From positions 1,601,538-1,665,537 of the forward strand of contig NZ_CM001440.1 in the NCBI RefSeq assembly GCF_000244975.1: a DNA stretch of 64,000 bases. The letters are read 5' to 3'. Numbering within the stretch: position 1 is the stretch's first letter; every line of letters starts with the position of its first letter. The stretch comes from Saccharomonospora cyanea NA-134. GTDB lineage: Bacteria; Actinomycetota; Actinomycetes; Mycobacteriales; Pseudonocardiaceae. The notes below the pieces were generated by a model, which was not told where the DNA came from, did not search any database, and saw only the letters and a program-made list of their open reading frames with translations. A program made the position numbers and the translations under genes. This document shows positions 34,680-44,116 of the stretch, one piece after another.

Positions 34680-35798
34680 ATGCCCGCTTCCGATGTCGTC
34701 CGGACTCACCTGGGTTTCACACTGGCCGTGCACCGGGCTCTGGCCGCACCCGGCGGCAACGCGTGCTTCTCGCCCTATTCCGTGGCGAGCGCGCTCGCCC
34801 TGGTCGCCCGCGCGGCCAGAGGGGACACCGCCGCCGAGCCCGCAGGGCTCCTCGCGGGGTCGCTCGATCACGTCGCCGAGCTGACGGAGCTGCTGCACAA
34901 GGCTGCCGTGCTCGACGCCGCGCGCAGCGGTGAGGACACCCCCTCGCTCGCGGTGTCCAACACGCTGTGGGTGTGGCGGGAACTCGGGATCAGACAGGGT
35001 TTCACCGAGGCCCTGAGCGAATGGCCTTCCGGGGCGGTGCGGACGGCGCCGTTCGTGGACGACCCCGAGGGCGCCCGCACCGCGATCAACGCCGACGTCG
35101 CCCGCACGACCCGCGACCTCGTCCCCGAACTGCTGCCGGCAGGCACGGTCGGTGACGACACCGTGGCGGGGCTCGTCAACGCGCTGTACCTGCGCGTGGG
35201 ATGGACGTTCCCGTTCCGGGAGGCGGACACGGCCGACGGTGACTTCCACACGCCGTCGGGTGTCGTGAGAGTGCCGATGATGCGCCAGGCCGAACGCCTC
35301 GGCCACGCCGCCGTCGGCGGCTGGCAGCTCGTGGACCTGCCCGCGGTCGGTGGCGTCTCCGCGTCGGTGCTGTTGCCCGACCGCCCGTTGGAGGAGGCCG
35401 AACCCGGTCTCGACGCGGACACGCTGGCGGCGTTGCTGGCCGCGCGGCGCGAGACGATGGTGCGGCTGAGCCTGCCTCGCCTGTCCCTGGACCTCCGGTG
35501 TGCGTTGAAGGACACGCTCGAAGCGCTGGGCGTACGCAGGATGTTCCGGCCGGGCGCGGACTTCGGGGAACTGACCGACGATCCGCGGATGGTGGTGTCG
35601 GACATGCTGCACCAGTCGGTGTTGCGTGTCGACGAGACCGGGCTGGAGGGCGCGGCCGCCACCGCGGCGATGATGCGCCTGGTGTCGGCTCCCGCGGCGG
35701 AGCCCGTCACCGTGACGGTGGACCGGCCGTTTTTGTTCCTCGTGCGGCACCGGGCCAGTGGCGTGGTCTACTTCCTGGCCAGGGTCGTCCAGCCGTGA
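34680..35798 (+). CDS. Serpin family protease inhibitor
   Basis: A 372-residue protein of the serpin fold: ACFSPYSVASALALVARAAR (helix B/hinge region, given as FSPYSVASAL), NALYLRVGWTFPF, LSLPRLSLDLRCALKDTLEALGVRRMF (seen as SLPRLSLD), and the C-terminal VDRPFLFLVRHRASGVVYF. The reactive-centre hinge reads VDETGLEGAAATAAMM, with Ala-rich P12-P6 residues typical of inhibitory serpins. A fixed count from the P17 Glu puts P1-P1' at Val-Ser, but the loop is about four residues longer than in antitrypsin, so P1 is not certain. P14 is Leu instead of Thr/Ser. No signal peptide, so it may act inside the cell. The stop overlaps the next gene. Confidence 0.9.
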   Translation: MPASDVVRTHLGFTLAVHRALAAPGGNACFSPYSVASALALVARAARGDTAAEPAGLLAGSLDHVAELTELLHKAAVLDAARSGEDTPSLAVSNTLWVWRELGIRQGFTEALSEWPSGAVRTAPFVDDPEGARTAINADVARTTRDLVPELLPAGTVGDDTVAGLVNALYLRVGWTFPFREADTADGDFHTPSGVVRVPMMRQAERLGHAAVGGWQLVDLPAVGGVSASVLLPDRPLEEAEPGLDADTLAALLAARRETMVRLSLPRLSLDLRCALKDTLEALGVRRMFRPGADFGELTDDPRMVVSDMLHQSVLRVDETGLEGAAATAAMMRLVSAPAAEPVTVTVDRPFLFLVRHRASGVVYFLARVVQP

Positions 35799-37627
35799 GC
35801 GCACCGACCCGGGAGCCCGTCCGCGCGGAGACGCCGGAGCCGGCCCGGCCGCGTGGGCGGGTTCCGTGGCCGCTGCTGGCGGACGCGGCGGTCATGACGT
35901 TCTTCGTGCTGGCCGCCTTCCTGCTCTACCGTCCACTGTGGGAGAACCTGTCGGGCGGTTACCTGCAGCACAGCGGGCAGGACCAGAACATGTGGGAGTG
36001 GTTCTTCGCGGTCACCGCCCACTCCGTGCTGAACTTCGAGAACCCGCTTTTCTCCACCCTGCAGAACCACCCCCTCGGCGTGAACCTCATGGCCAACACG
36101 GCCATGTTCGGGGTCGGTGTCCCGCTGACGCCGGTCACGGTGTTGTTCGGACCCACGGTGACGTGGGCTATCGCGCTCACCGGGGGACTCGCCGGCACAG
36201 CCGTCGCGTGGTACTGGGTGCTGTCGCGCCACCTGGTGAGCACGCGCGCGGGCTCGGCCGTGGGTGCGGCGTTCGCCGCGTTCGCGCCCCCGATCATCTC
36301 CCACGCCAACGCGCACCCGAACTTCGTCGCGTTGTTCGTGCTGCCGTTCATCGTGCTGTGGTTGCTCAAGCTCGCCCGGGGCGAGCGGGTGGTCCGGAAC
36401 GGGGTGATCCTCGGGCTGCTGGTGACCTACCAGATCCTGCTGGGTGAGGAGTCCCTGCTCATCGCGGCCACGACACTGGCCGTGTTCGCGCTCGCCTACA
36501 CGGTGATGCGGCCCGAGCAGGCGTTGTCGATGGTGCGACCGCTGGGCAAGGGCGTCGCCGTGGGCGCGGCGGTGTCGCTGGTCCTGGTGGCGGTGCCGCT
36601 GTGGTGGCAGTTCTTCGGCCCGCAGAGCTATCCGGGTATCGAACACGGGATGCGGGGCAACGACGTCGCCGCCTTCACCGCGTTCGCCACCGAGTCCGTG
36701 GCGGGCACCGACGACAGCGCGGTGGGACTGTCGATGAACCGCACCGAGGAGAACGCGTTCTTCGGCTGGCCGCTGGTGGTGTTGCTGCTGGGGCTCGTGG
36801 TGGCGCTGTGGCGTGACGTGGTCTCGCGTGCGCTCGCGGTGACGATGCTCGTCATGGCGTGGCTGTCGATGGGCGCGCTGTTGATCGTGGACGGCGAGGG
36901 CACGTCGATTCCGGGTCCGTGGATGCTGCTGTTCGACGTGCCGCTGTTCGACTCCGTGCTGGAGTCGCGCTTCGCGCTCGGCTGCGTTCCCGTCATCGGA
37001 ATACTGTTGGCCAGGGCTACCGAGAAGGTGCTGCGCCTGCGGGTGCGGCCGGACTGGCGTTACACGGCGGGCATCGTGTGGTTCAGCGCGCTCGTCCTCG
37101 CGTTGCTGCCCATCGCGCCCACGGAGCTGAAGGTCGCCGAGCGCGGCGAGACACCGGCGTTCTTCACGAGCGGCGAGTGGCGCCGGTACGTGGACGACGG
37201 GTCCGTCGTCGTGGCACCGCTGCCGAACCCCGGCGACGCCGACGCCCTGCACTGGCAGGTGGAGTCCGGGTTGGAGTTCCCGCTGGCAGGCGGGTACTTC
37301 GTCGGCCCCGACGGTGAGGGCAACGGCCGGTACGGGCCGGAGTACCGGCCCACCACGTACCTGCTCGCCGAGGTGCACACGAGCGGGGAGGTACCCGAGA
37401 TCACCGTCGACCACCGGGACGATGCCGTGGCCGACCTGCGGTACTGGCGGGCGGACGTCGTCGTGCTGCCGATCGGCGACTCGCCGCACCAGGTGCAGTT
37501 GCGGGAGACCATCGAGGCTCTGCTCGGACAGCCGGGCGAGGTGCACCGGGATGTGTGGGTGTGGGACGTGCGGAGGTTGACCGCCGACGCTGTCACACCG
37601 GAGGAGGCTGTCTCGTCCCCAGGGTGA
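35795..37627 (+). CDS. Polytopic membrane protein, GT-C glycosyltransferase-like
   Basis: A 610-residue protein with about ten transmembrane helices and a soluble C-terminal domain of about 170 residues (TELKVAERGETPAFF to the end). An early extracytoplasmic loop with the acidic Gln-Asp (QHSGQDQNMWEWFF) resembles the metal/substrate loop of GT-C glycosyltransferases that use polyprenyl-phosphate sugars. I cannot name the substrate. It begins at GTG 35795 with a four-base overlap to the serpin gene. The final 37 bases contain an ECF41-type promoter for the gene that follows. Confidence 0.72.
   Translation: MSAPTREPVRAETPEPARPRGRVPWPLLADAAVMTFFVLAAFLLYRPLWENLSGGYLQHSGQDQNMWEWFFAVTAHSVLNFENPLFSTLQNHPLGVNLMANTAMFGVGVPLTPVTVLFGPTVTWAIALTGGLAGTAVAWYWVLSRHLVSTRAGSAVGAAFAAFAPPIISHANAHPNFVALFVLPFIVLWLLKLARGERVVRNGVILGLLVTYQILLGEESLLIAATTLAVFALAYTVMRPEQALSMVRPLGKGVAVGAAVSLVLVAVPLWWQFFGPQSYPGIEHGMRGNDVAAFTAFATESVAGTDDSAVGLSMNRTEENAFFGWPLVVLLLGLVVALWRDVVSRALAVTMLVMAWLSMGALLIVDGEGTSIPGPWMLLFDVPLFDSVLESRFALGCVPVIGILLARATEKVLRLRVRPDWRYTAGIVWFSALVLALLPIAPTELKVAERGETPAFFTSGEWRRYVDDGSVVVAPLPNPGDADALHWQVESGLEFPLAGGYFVGPDGEGNGRYGPEYRPTTYLLAEVHTSGEVPEITVDHRDDAVADLRYWRADVVVLPIGDSPHQVQLRETIEALLGQPGEVHRDVWVWDVRRLTADAVTPEEAVSSPG
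37591..37617 (+). promoter_or_regulatory. ECF41-type promoter
   Basis: TGTCACA (37591-37597), exactly 16 bases, CGTC (37614-37617). This is the bipartite ECF41 promoter consensus reported for this sigma group. It lies 39 bases before the carboxymuconolactone-decarboxylase gene and inside the 3' end of the membrane protein gene. The ECF41 sigma gene is immediately beyond, on the opposite strand. Confidence 0.85.
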
Positions 37628-37655
37628 AGGATTCCCGACGAGGAGGAGACAGACC

Positions 37656-38255
37656 ATGCCCCGCATCCCCGGTGTGCCCACGGCCAGGGCTTCCCGGCTC
37701 CTGCGACTGGTGTACCGGTTCACGCGACGCCGCTACGGCGCTGTGCCCGAGCCGATCACCGTCGTCGCGCACCACCCCCGGCTGCTCCTGGCATCCGGGG
37801 TGCACGAGCTGCTCGTCGAGCGGGCCGCCCGCGTGCTGCCCCGCAACGTCGCCGAGCTGGCCGTGTACCGCACGGCGGTGCGCCTGAACTGCTCGTGGTG
37901 CATCGACTTCGGAACGATGCTGCAGAAGCACGCGGGACTCGACATCGACCGGTTGAAGCACATCGACGACTACGCCGACTCACCGCTGTTCACCCGGCAG
38001 GAGCGGCTCGCGCTGGCCTACGCCGACGCGATGACCGACACGCCGGTGGGCGTCACCGACGAGCAGGTGACGGAGCTGGAGGGCGAGTTCGGTCGTGACG
38101 GGCTGGTCGAGCTGACCTACCTCGTGGCCCTGGAGAACTCCCGAGGCCGGATGAACAGCGCGCTGGGTATCACCGACCAGGGGTTCACCTCGGGCGACGC
38201 GTGCCGGGTGCCCGTGCCCTCGGACCGGCAGACCGTCACCGAGGTATCCGCGTGA
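37656..38255 (+). CDS. Carboxymuconolactone decarboxylase/AhpD family protein (ECF41-linked)
   Basis: A 199-residue CMD-family protein with the AhpD-like redox motif NCSWCIDFGT (CxxC) near residue 85 and the helices RQERLALAYADAMT, LVELTYLVALENSRGRMNSAL (split here as LVELTYLVA and ENSRGRMNSAL). Most such proteins near ECF41 sigma factors are of unknown substrate; a disulfide- or peroxide-linked role is plausible from the CxxC. The ATG follows an AGGAGG. Its promoter matches ECF41 and it ends tail to tail with the sigma gene, overlapping it by 20 bases. Confidence 0.88.
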   Translation: MPRIPGVPTARASRLLRLVYRFTRRRYGAVPEPITVVAHHPRLLLASGVHELLVERAARVLPRNVAELAVYRTAVRLNCSWCIDFGTMLQKHAGLDIDRLKHIDDYADSPLFTRQERLALAYADAMTDTPVGVTDEQVTELEGEFGRDGLVELTYLVALENSRGRMNSALGITDQGFTSGDACRVPVPSDRQTVTEVSA

Positions 38256-39180
38256 GCTTGTCGGGGTTGGCGATGTCGTAGATTGCGACGATCCGGCCGT
38301 CACGCACGGCCATCGTGTGCACGCGCTCGTGGAGGTCGCGGTAGCGGCCTTCGCCGGGTTCGGCCGCGAGGTGGAAGCCGAGATCGCCGTTGACCAGTAC
38401 CGGCCGGGCGGCCATGAGCGCCCCCGGCCGGTAGGTGGCGACCAGACCGACGGCGAAGCGGGCGATCTTGTCGACGCCGACGAGGACGCGGAGTGCCGTC
38501 CGCGCCTTGCCGTCGGAGTCGCCGACGAAGCGGGCGTCGGGGTGCAGGACTTCGGCGACCGCCCGCACGTCGCCGGAACTCACCGCGGCCAGGAACCGCT
38601 CGACCACCAGCCGCTGGTGTTCCAGGCTCTCCCTCGGCGGTGGCTCGGCGTCGGCCACGGCCCTGCGGCCCCGCGACGCGTGCTGCCGTGCCGCGGCGAC
38701 GGAGCAGTCCAGGATGTCGGCGATCTCGTCGAACGGCACGTCGAAGGCGTCGTGCAGTACGAACGCCACCCGCTGCTGCGGGGTGAGCGTGTCCAGCACC
38801 ACCATGGCCGCCATGCGCACGGCGTCGTCACGCACCACGACGTCGAGCGGGTCGTCCGGGCGCGCCGTGCCCAGCGGCGTCACGATCGGTTCCGGCAGCC
38901 ACTGGCCGACGTAGCGTTCGCGACGTGCCGCCGCGGAGCGCAGGCGGTCCAGGCACACGCGCCCGACCACCGTCGTGCACCAGGCGCGCAGGTCGCGGAC
39001 CGCCTCGCGGCGGGCGTCCGGGAGACCCGCCCAGCGCAGCCACGTCTCCTGCACGGCGTCCTCGGCGTCGGCCAGCGACCCGGTGAGCCGGTAGCCCACC
39101 GCGAGCAGGTGGGCGCGGAGGGAGGAGAACGCATGAGAGCTGTCGGAGTCGCCGGAGCTGTCGGGGCGTTCGGTCTCCAT
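38236..39180 (-). CDS. ECF sigma factor of group ECF41 with fused SnoaL-like domain
   Basis: A 314-residue sigma-70 family protein: region 2 (LRAHLLAVGYRLTGSLADAEDAVQETWLR, shown as YRLTGSLADAEDAVQE), region 4 (LTPQQRVAFVLHDAFDVPF, then IADILDCSVAAARQHASRGR) and a fused SnoaL_2-like domain. ECF41 hallmarks are present: the linker WLPEP (in YVGQWLPEPI), a DSDGK segment in place of the common DGGGK, and the closing NPDKL. Instead of an anti-sigma factor the fused domain controls activity. It converges with, and very likely drives, the CMD gene through the promoter at 37591; no such site precedes its own gene. Confidence 0.93.
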   Translation of the reverse strand: METERPDSSGDSDSSHAFSSLRAHLLAVGYRLTGSLADAEDAVQETWLRWAGLPDARREAVRDLRAWCTTVVGRVCLDRLRSAAARRERYVGQWLPEPIVTPLGTARPDDPLDVVVRDDAVRMAAMVVLDTLTPQQRVAFVLHDAFDVPFDEIADILDCSVAAARQHASRGRRAVADAEPPPRESLEHQRLVVERFLAAVSSGDVRAVAEVLHPDARFVGDSDGKARTALRVLVGVDKIARFAVGLVATYRPGALMAARPVLVNGDLGFHLAAEPGEGRYRDLHERVHTMAVRDGRIVAIYDIANPDKLTRIPR

Positions 39181-39238
39181 CGCCCGAGTATGGGCCAGGG
39201 GAGAATCCCGGTCACAGCCGGTGTTCTACAGTGGGGCG

Positions 39239-41152
39239 GTGGCGGGACGGATCCGGGAGAGCGACATCGCACAGGTGCGTGACCGCAATCGGATCGACGA
39301 GGTCGTCGGCGAGTACGTGGCCCTGCGCAGGGCCGGCGGCGGTGCGCTGAAGGGCCTGTGCCCCTTCCACGAGGAGAAGACGCCGTCGTTCAACGTGCGT
39401 CCCACGCACGGCACCTTCCACTGCTTCGGCTGCGGTGAGGGCGGCGACGTCATCAAGTTCGTCATGCGGATCGAACACCTCGGGTTCGTCGAGGCCGTCG
39501 AACGGCTCGCCGACCGCATCGGACTGCGACTCACCTACGAGGGCGGCGGGACCTCCGTCCGCCGCGACCGAGGGACGCGGCTGCGCCTGGTGGAGGCACA
39601 CAAGGCCGCCCAGGCGTTCTACGCCGAGCAGCTCGCCACCCCGGAGGCGGAGGCGGCCAGGAAGTTCCTCTCCGAGCGGGGCTTCGACCAGGCGGCGTGG
39701 ACGAAGTTCGGCTGCGGGTTCGCGCCCGGCGGCTGGGACCGGCTGACGAAACACCTGATCCGCAGCGGCTTCGAGCTGAACGAGCTCTACAAGGCACAGT
39801 TGTCGAAGGAGGGCAGGCGCGGTCCCATCGACCGGTTCCACCGCAGGCTCGTGTGGCCGATCAAGGACCGCGGCGGAGACGTCGTCGGGTTCGGCGCGCG
39901 GCGGTTGTTCGACGACGACCCGATCCAGGCCAAGTACCTCAACACGAGCGAGAGCCCGATCTACAAGAAGTCGCAGGTGCTGTTCGGGCTCGACCAGGCC
40001 AAGCGCGAGATCGCGCGGCGGCACCAGGTGGTGGTCGTCGAGGGGTACACCGACGTGATGGCCATGCACGAGGCCGGGGTGCCGACGGCGGTGGCGTCGT
40101 CGGGCACGGCGTTCGGCGAGGAGCACATGCGGGTGCTCCGGCAGATCATGATGGACGACGACACCTTCCGCGGTGAGGTGATCTTCACCTTCGACGGTGA
40201 CTCGGCGGGGCAGAAGGCCGCCCTCAAGGCGTTCGAGGGTGATCAGACGTTCGCCGGTCAGACCTACATCGCCGTGGCGCCCGACGGGATGGACCCGTGC
40301 GAGCTGCGGCTGGCCAAGGGCGACGCCGCCGTGCGCGACCTCGTGGCCCGCCGCACCCCGCTGTTCGAGTTCGCGATCCGCAGCCTGCTCTCCGAGTACG
40401 ACCTCGACTCGGTGGACGGCCAGGTGGCGGCCCTGCAACGCACCGTGCCGCTGGTGGCGCAGATCAAGGACCGCGCCAAACGCGACGGCTACGCCACCAA
40501 ACTCGCGTGGTGGGTCGGCTGGCAGGACGAGGCCATGGTGGTGCGGCGCGTGCGCGAGACCGCCGGCGCGCCCGTGAAGGCGAACGGTGCCCGGCGCGCA
40601 CCAGTGCGCAGCGGCGGCGGTGCGAACGGCGCCGACGGGGGGCGACGTCCGGCGCAACTGGAGCGCCCCGACCCGCGGAACCCGGACCTGGAGGCACAGC
40701 GGGAGGCGTTGAAGGCCGCCCTGCAGGAGCCCGCGCTCGCCGGGCCCGAGTACGACGCGCTGCCGGAGGACGCGTTCGTGCACCCCGCCTACGTGGGGGT
40801 GCATCGCGCGATCGTGAAGGCGGGCGGCACGAGCAGCGGTCTCACCGGTCCCGCGCTGATCGAGGCGGCCGCCGCGCACGCGGACGACCGCACGGTCGCG
40901 TCGCTGCTCTCGGAGTTGGCGGTGGAACCACTGAGGTCCCAGAGCGACGCCGACGTCCGCTACGTGTCGAGCGTGCTCGCCGCCGTGCAGGAGAGCCTCG
41001 TCGGCAGGCAGATCGGAGAACTCAAGTCGCGGTTGCAGCGACTGTCTCCGGTGGACGCGGCAGAGGAGTACCGCGCGCTCTTCGGTGACCTCGTGGCACT
41101 GGAGCAGTACCGTATTGCGTTGCGGGAACAGGCGGCGAACCGATGGGATTGA
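39239..41152 (+). CDS. dnaG: DNA primase DnaG
   Basis: A 637-residue primase. The CHC2 zinc finger uses Cys41-His44-Cys62-Cys65 (LCPFHEEKT...HCFGC). The TOPRIM core has VVVVEGYTDVMAMH and FTFDGDSAGQKA acidic clusters, and a C-terminal DnaB-binding helical domain follows a Gly/Ala-rich linker. It lays RNA primers at the replication fork. GTG 39239 (VAGRIRESDIAQ) matches family N termini; the TACAGT at 39227 would be a -10 box for a leaderless mRNA. It diverges from the ECF41 gene. Confidence 0.96.
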   Translation: MAGRIRESDIAQVRDRNRIDEVVGEYVALRRAGGGALKGLCPFHEEKTPSFNVRPTHGTFHCFGCGEGGDVIKFVMRIEHLGFVEAVERLADRIGLRLTYEGGGTSVRRDRGTRLRLVEAHKAAQAFYAEQLATPEAEAARKFLSERGFDQAAWTKFGCGFAPGGWDRLTKHLIRSGFELNELYKAQLSKEGRRGPIDRFHRRLVWPIKDRGGDVVGFGARRLFDDDPIQAKYLNTSESPIYKKSQVLFGLDQAKREIARRHQVVVVEGYTDVMAMHEAGVPTAVASSGTAFGEEHMRVLRQIMMDDDTFRGEVIFTFDGDSAGQKAALKAFEGDQTFAGQTYIAVAPDGMDPCELRLAKGDAAVRDLVARRTPLFEFAIRSLLSEYDLDSVDGQVAALQRTVPLVAQIKDRAKRDGYATKLAWWVGWQDEAMVVRRVRETAGAPVKANGARRAPVRSGGGANGADGGRRPAQLERPDPRNPDLEAQREALKAALQEPALAGPEYDALPEDAFVHPAYVGVHRAIVKAGGTSSGLTGPALIEAAAAHADDRTVASLLSELAVEPLRSQSDADVRYVSSVLAAVQESLVGRQIGELKSRLQRLSPVDAAEEYRALFGDLVALEQYRIALREQAANRWD

Positions 41153-41156
41153 TCGC

Positions 41157-41681
41157 GTGAGTGTGTGGCGCAGGATCTTCGGTCCCGCCGTACCGGACGA
41201 GGTGCGGGAGCGGCTCGCCGCGGACGAACACGTGCTCGCCGCCGCGGTCACCGGAAACGGCGGCCACGTCGCCGTCTCCGCGCTCGGCCTGTGGGTTCCC
41301 GACGGCGACGGCGCCCGCCGTGTCGGGTGGGACCTGATCAGCAAGGCCGTGTGGGGCGGCGACGCGTTGACGGTCACCGAGGTGGAGGTGGTCGACCGCG
41401 CGGGCGAGGCTGTGGTGCTGCGCGACCTGCCGCCCGTGCGCCACGTCCTGCCGAAACCGGGGCGGATCCCGTACCTCGTGCGGCAACGCGTCGAGAGCTC
41501 CATCCGCTCGCGTTACCGCAAGGAGTTGCCGGGTGGCGGCGCGTGGTTCGTGGTGCGCAAGCTTCCGGGAACCGACGGCGTGGTGCTCCAGGTGCGGCCC
41601 GATCCCGGCACCGAACCCGACGTCGTACGCGGCATCGCCGAGGAGGCGGCGGCGAAACTCGTGGGCGGGCGCGGCGAGTAG
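41157..41681 (+). CDS. Conserved hypothetical protein downstream of dnaG
   Basis: A 174-residue protein I cannot assign. It begins VSVWRRIFGPAVPDEVRERL and contains alternating strands (VLAAAVTGNGGHVAVSALGLWVPDGDG, VLRDLPPVRH, AWFVVRKLPGTDGVVLQVRPD) consistent with a small beta-rich, PH-like or DUF domain, without membrane segments. It starts four bases after the dnaG stop, so cotranscription is likely, and proteins of similar length and position follow dnaG in related actinobacteria. Confidence 0.6.
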   Translation: MSVWRRIFGPAVPDEVRERLAADEHVLAAAVTGNGGHVAVSALGLWVPDGDGARRVGWDLISKAVWGGDALTVTEVEVVDRAGEAVVLRDLPPVRHVLPKPGRIPYLVRQRVESSIRSRYRKELPGGGAWFVVRKLPGTDGVVLQVRPDPGTEPDVVRGIAEEAAAKLVGGRGE

Positions 41682-41791
41682 CACCTCGCCCTGTGACGTA
41701 GTGCGGGGCGGGCGGATTACGTCGACAGGCGAGGGCAGAAGGCGCGCTGAGGCCGACGACAGCGACCGTGTCCGCTCCTAGCGTTGCGATC

Positions 41792-42265
41792 GTGAGTGAG
41801 AACAGGACTGTCGACCGGAACTCCGTACATACCCGGCGGCTCGGGCTGTCGCCGTCGGCCGTCTGGGGCCTGGCGGCGTTGGGCGTCCCTCGGGTGGTGG
41901 CACACGACCTGGACCTCGTCGGGCCGGAGCTGAACACGGTGCTCGTGTTCGCACCACCGCTGGTGTGGTTGGTCGTGGTGCTCGCCCGCCGGGTGCCCTC
42001 GCCCTTGGCGACCCTCTCGGTGATCGGCCTCGCCTACGGCGTGCTACTGGCGGTGACGCACCAGCTGTTGTGGTCACACGCGTTCGACGGTGACGCTCCC
42101 ACGTTGGGTGGCAACTTCGCCGGGACGTTGTCACCGGTGTGGGAGCAGGTCGTGGTGCGCGGGTTCGCGTGCGTGAGCAGCCTGGTCACCGGCCTCGCCG
42201 TGGGCGCGGTGACGGGTGTGGTGGCGTGGGCGCTGTCGAGCGTCCGTTCCCGTACGCGAGGCTAG
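41792..42265 (+). CDS. Small membrane protein with four predicted helices
   Basis: A 157-residue protein with hydrophobic segments near [50 protein letters not shown] and [22 protein letters not shown]. No motif identifies it. The GTG at 41792 lies about nine bases after a TAGCGT -10-like box, suggesting a leaderless start; GTG 41768 is the alternative and overlaps a short GTGTCCGC resembling the dispersed repeat. Its last four bases overlap the convergent dehydrogenase gene. Confidence 0.6.
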   Translation: MSENRTVDRNSVHTRRLGLSPSAVWGLAALGVPRVVAHDLDLVGPELNTVLVFAPPLVWLVVVLARRVPSPLATLSVIGLAYGVLLAVTHQLLWSHAFDGDAPTLGGNFAGTLSPVWEQVVVRGFACVSSLVTGLAVGAVTGVVAWALSSVRSRTRG

Positions 42266-43170
42266 CCCGCGTGCGTGGTGTCGCGGCTCTCCGTGCGAGC
42301 TTCGAGGGCTCTGATCACGGCGGTCATGTCCACGCCGCCGTGCCCGAGTTCCACGGTCTGCTCGTACAGGGCGTGGCAGACGTCCAGCAGGGGCGAGGCG
42401 ACCTTCGCCGAGCAGGCCGACTCGGTGATGAGCCGGGTGTTCTTCAGTACGTCGGCCGCTGCCGCCTGCACCGACGAATCGCCGGAGACGAGCTTGGCCG
42501 CCTTGGCCCGCGACACCACCGACGCCATCGGTCCCGCGTCGAGAACGCGTTCGAGCGTCCCCGTATCGAGGCCGTGCCCCTCGGCGAAGTGGAACGCCTC
42601 GGCGAGCCCGGTCACCATCGTGATCATGAAGAGGTTGACCGCGAACTTCATGCGCAGCGCGCCGGGCACGGGACCACAGTCGACCGTCGCCGAGCACATC
42701 GGCGACAGCAGCGGCCGCACCCGCGCCACGTCCGTGTCGCAACCGGCGAGCAGGGCCACGAGGTCGCCCGACTCCGCGGGGCCACGCGAACCCGACACGG
42801 GAGCCTCGACGTAGGCGCCGCCCGCCGCCGCGATCTCCTCACCGAGTCCTTGCGAGTACTCGGCCGACACGGTGCCCATGTGCACCACGGTGCGGCCCCG
42901 GACCCGAGCGGCGAACGACGTGGTGCCGCGCGCCAGTACCGCGTCGACGGCGACCTCGTCGGCGAGCATCAGCACCACCACGTCCGAGCGCGCGAACAGT
43001 TCCCCGGCGTCGTCCGCGCGCCGCGCCCCGGCCGCGACCACCGGATCACAGCGGGAGGCGGTCCGGTTCCACACCAGCAGCGGTGTGCCCGCCCGGGCGA
43101 GGTTGAGCGCCATCGGCAGGCCCATGACACCCAGCCCGGCGAAACCCATCCGTACTCCGCTCGGCTCCAT
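42262..43170 (-). CDS. NAD(P)-dependent beta-hydroxyacid dehydrogenase (HIBADH family)
   Basis: A 302-residue dehydrogenase. The N-terminal Rossmann motif is [21 protein letters not shown] (seen as GLGVMGLPM). The substrate motif is in [17 protein letters not shown], and the catalytic lysine is in [13 protein letters not shown]-type context, with the family's MKFAVNLFM helix. Members reduce or oxidise 3-hydroxyisobutyrate, tartronate semialdehyde, glyoxylate or similar acids. ATG 43170 follows GGGAGA. It is divergent from an AraC regulator 32 bases away, which probably controls it. Confidence 0.87.
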   Translation of the reverse strand: MEPSGVRMGFAGLGVMGLPMALNLARAGTPLLVWNRTASRCDPVVAAGARRADDAGELFARSDVVVLMLADEVAVDAVLARGTTSFAARVRGRTVVHMGTVSAEYSQGLGEEIAAAGGAYVEAPVSGSRGPAESGDLVALLAGCDTDVARVRPLLSPMCSATVDCGPVPGALRMKFAVNLFMITMVTGLAEAFHFAEGHGLDTGTLERVLDAGPMASVVSRAKAAKLVSGDSSVQAAAADVLKNTRLITESACSAKVASPLLDVCHALYEQTVELGHGGVDMTAVIRALEARTESRDTTHAG

Positions 43171-43202
43171 CGTGTCTCCCGTCCTCGGGCTAGTCTCGGC
43201 GT

Positions 43203-44081
43203 GTGCGGCCGAACGTAGACCGAGCGGACGGCGGAAGTCTTGAACGTCTGTGCCGACCCGTGACGTGGGCGGCGCGGACCCGGTCACCCGGCCACCGGCT
43301 GCGGTACGGCGGTGGTGCGTGCGGCATCGAGCGACTCGAAGCCGTCCTGGTGGGCGAGGGTTTCTCCCCGCACCGGCACGACACGTACGCCGTCGGGGTG
43401 ACTCTGAGCGGGACGCAGACGTTCCGGTACCGGGGGCGGTTGCGGTACTGCCTCGCCGGTGAGTGGCACGTCCTGCATCCCGACGAGGTGCACGACGGCG
43501 TGCCCGGAACCGCCGACGGATTCGGTTACCGCATCGTCCACCTCGATCCCGTGCTGGTCCAGGAGGCACTCGGCGGGCAGCCGCTGCCGTTCGTGGCCGA
43601 CCCGGTGATCCGGGACGGCGGGCACCCGCTCGCCGAATACCTGGCCGACATGGACGAGACCCTCGACGATCTCAGGGCGGCCGAACTCACCACCGCGGTC
43701 GCGGATCTCCTCGTCCGTCACGCCGACCGGAGTTTCCGGCGCCGCGCACCGCTCGACCTGCCCGCGCTGCTGCGCGTGCGTGCCCTGCTGCTCGACGATC
43801 CGCAGAGCGCGCACTCCGCCGCGGACCTGGAAGGCGTGTCAGGGCTCGACCGCTGGACACTGGCCCGGCAGTTCCGTGCCGCGTTCGGCACCAGTCCCAC
43901 GCGGTTCCGCACCATGCGCAGGGTCGACCGGGCGCGGGAACTGATACGCGCCGGAGGTCGGCTCGGCGACGTGGCGGCGCTGGCGGGTTTCGCCGACCAG
44001 AGTCACCTGACGCGGATGTTCAAGCGCGCCTACGGTCTCACCCCCGCGGCGTGGGCCGAAGCCGTCCGGGCGGCCGGATAG
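43203..44081 (+). CDS. AraC family transcriptional regulator
   Basis: A 292-residue regulator with an N-terminal cupin ligand domain ([17 protein letters not shown], then [17 protein letters not shown]) and a C-terminal double helix-turn-helix ([22 protein letters not shown] region and [31 protein letters not shown], here as [14 protein letters not shown]). It should control the facing dehydrogenase and perhaps itself from the 32-base divergent spacer. The GTG 43203 lies directly beside that promoter. Confidence 0.88.
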   Translation: MRPNVDRADGGSLERLCRPVTWAARTRSPGHRLRYGGGACGIERLEAVLVGEGFSPHRHDTYAVGVTLSGTQTFRYRGRLRYCLAGEWHVLHPDEVHDGVPGTADGFGYRIVHLDPVLVQEALGGQPLPFVADPVIRDGGHPLAEYLADMDETLDDLRAAELTTAVADLLVRHADRSFRRRAPLDLPALLRVRALLLDDPQSAHSAADLEGVSGLDRWTLARQFRAAFGTSPTRFRTMRRVDRARELIRAGGRLGDVAALAGFADQSHLTRMFKRAYGLTPAAWAEAVRAAG

Positions 44082-44116
44082 TACGGTCGTACCGCAGTCG
44101 TGGAGGAGGTCGGCAC

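Noticed and set aside
34680-39180. A four-gene functional operon of serpin, membrane protein, CMD and sigma factor
   Set aside because: Serpin and membrane genes are coupled, but the CMD gene has its own ECF41 promoter and the sigma gene is on the other strand, so a single pathway is not supported.
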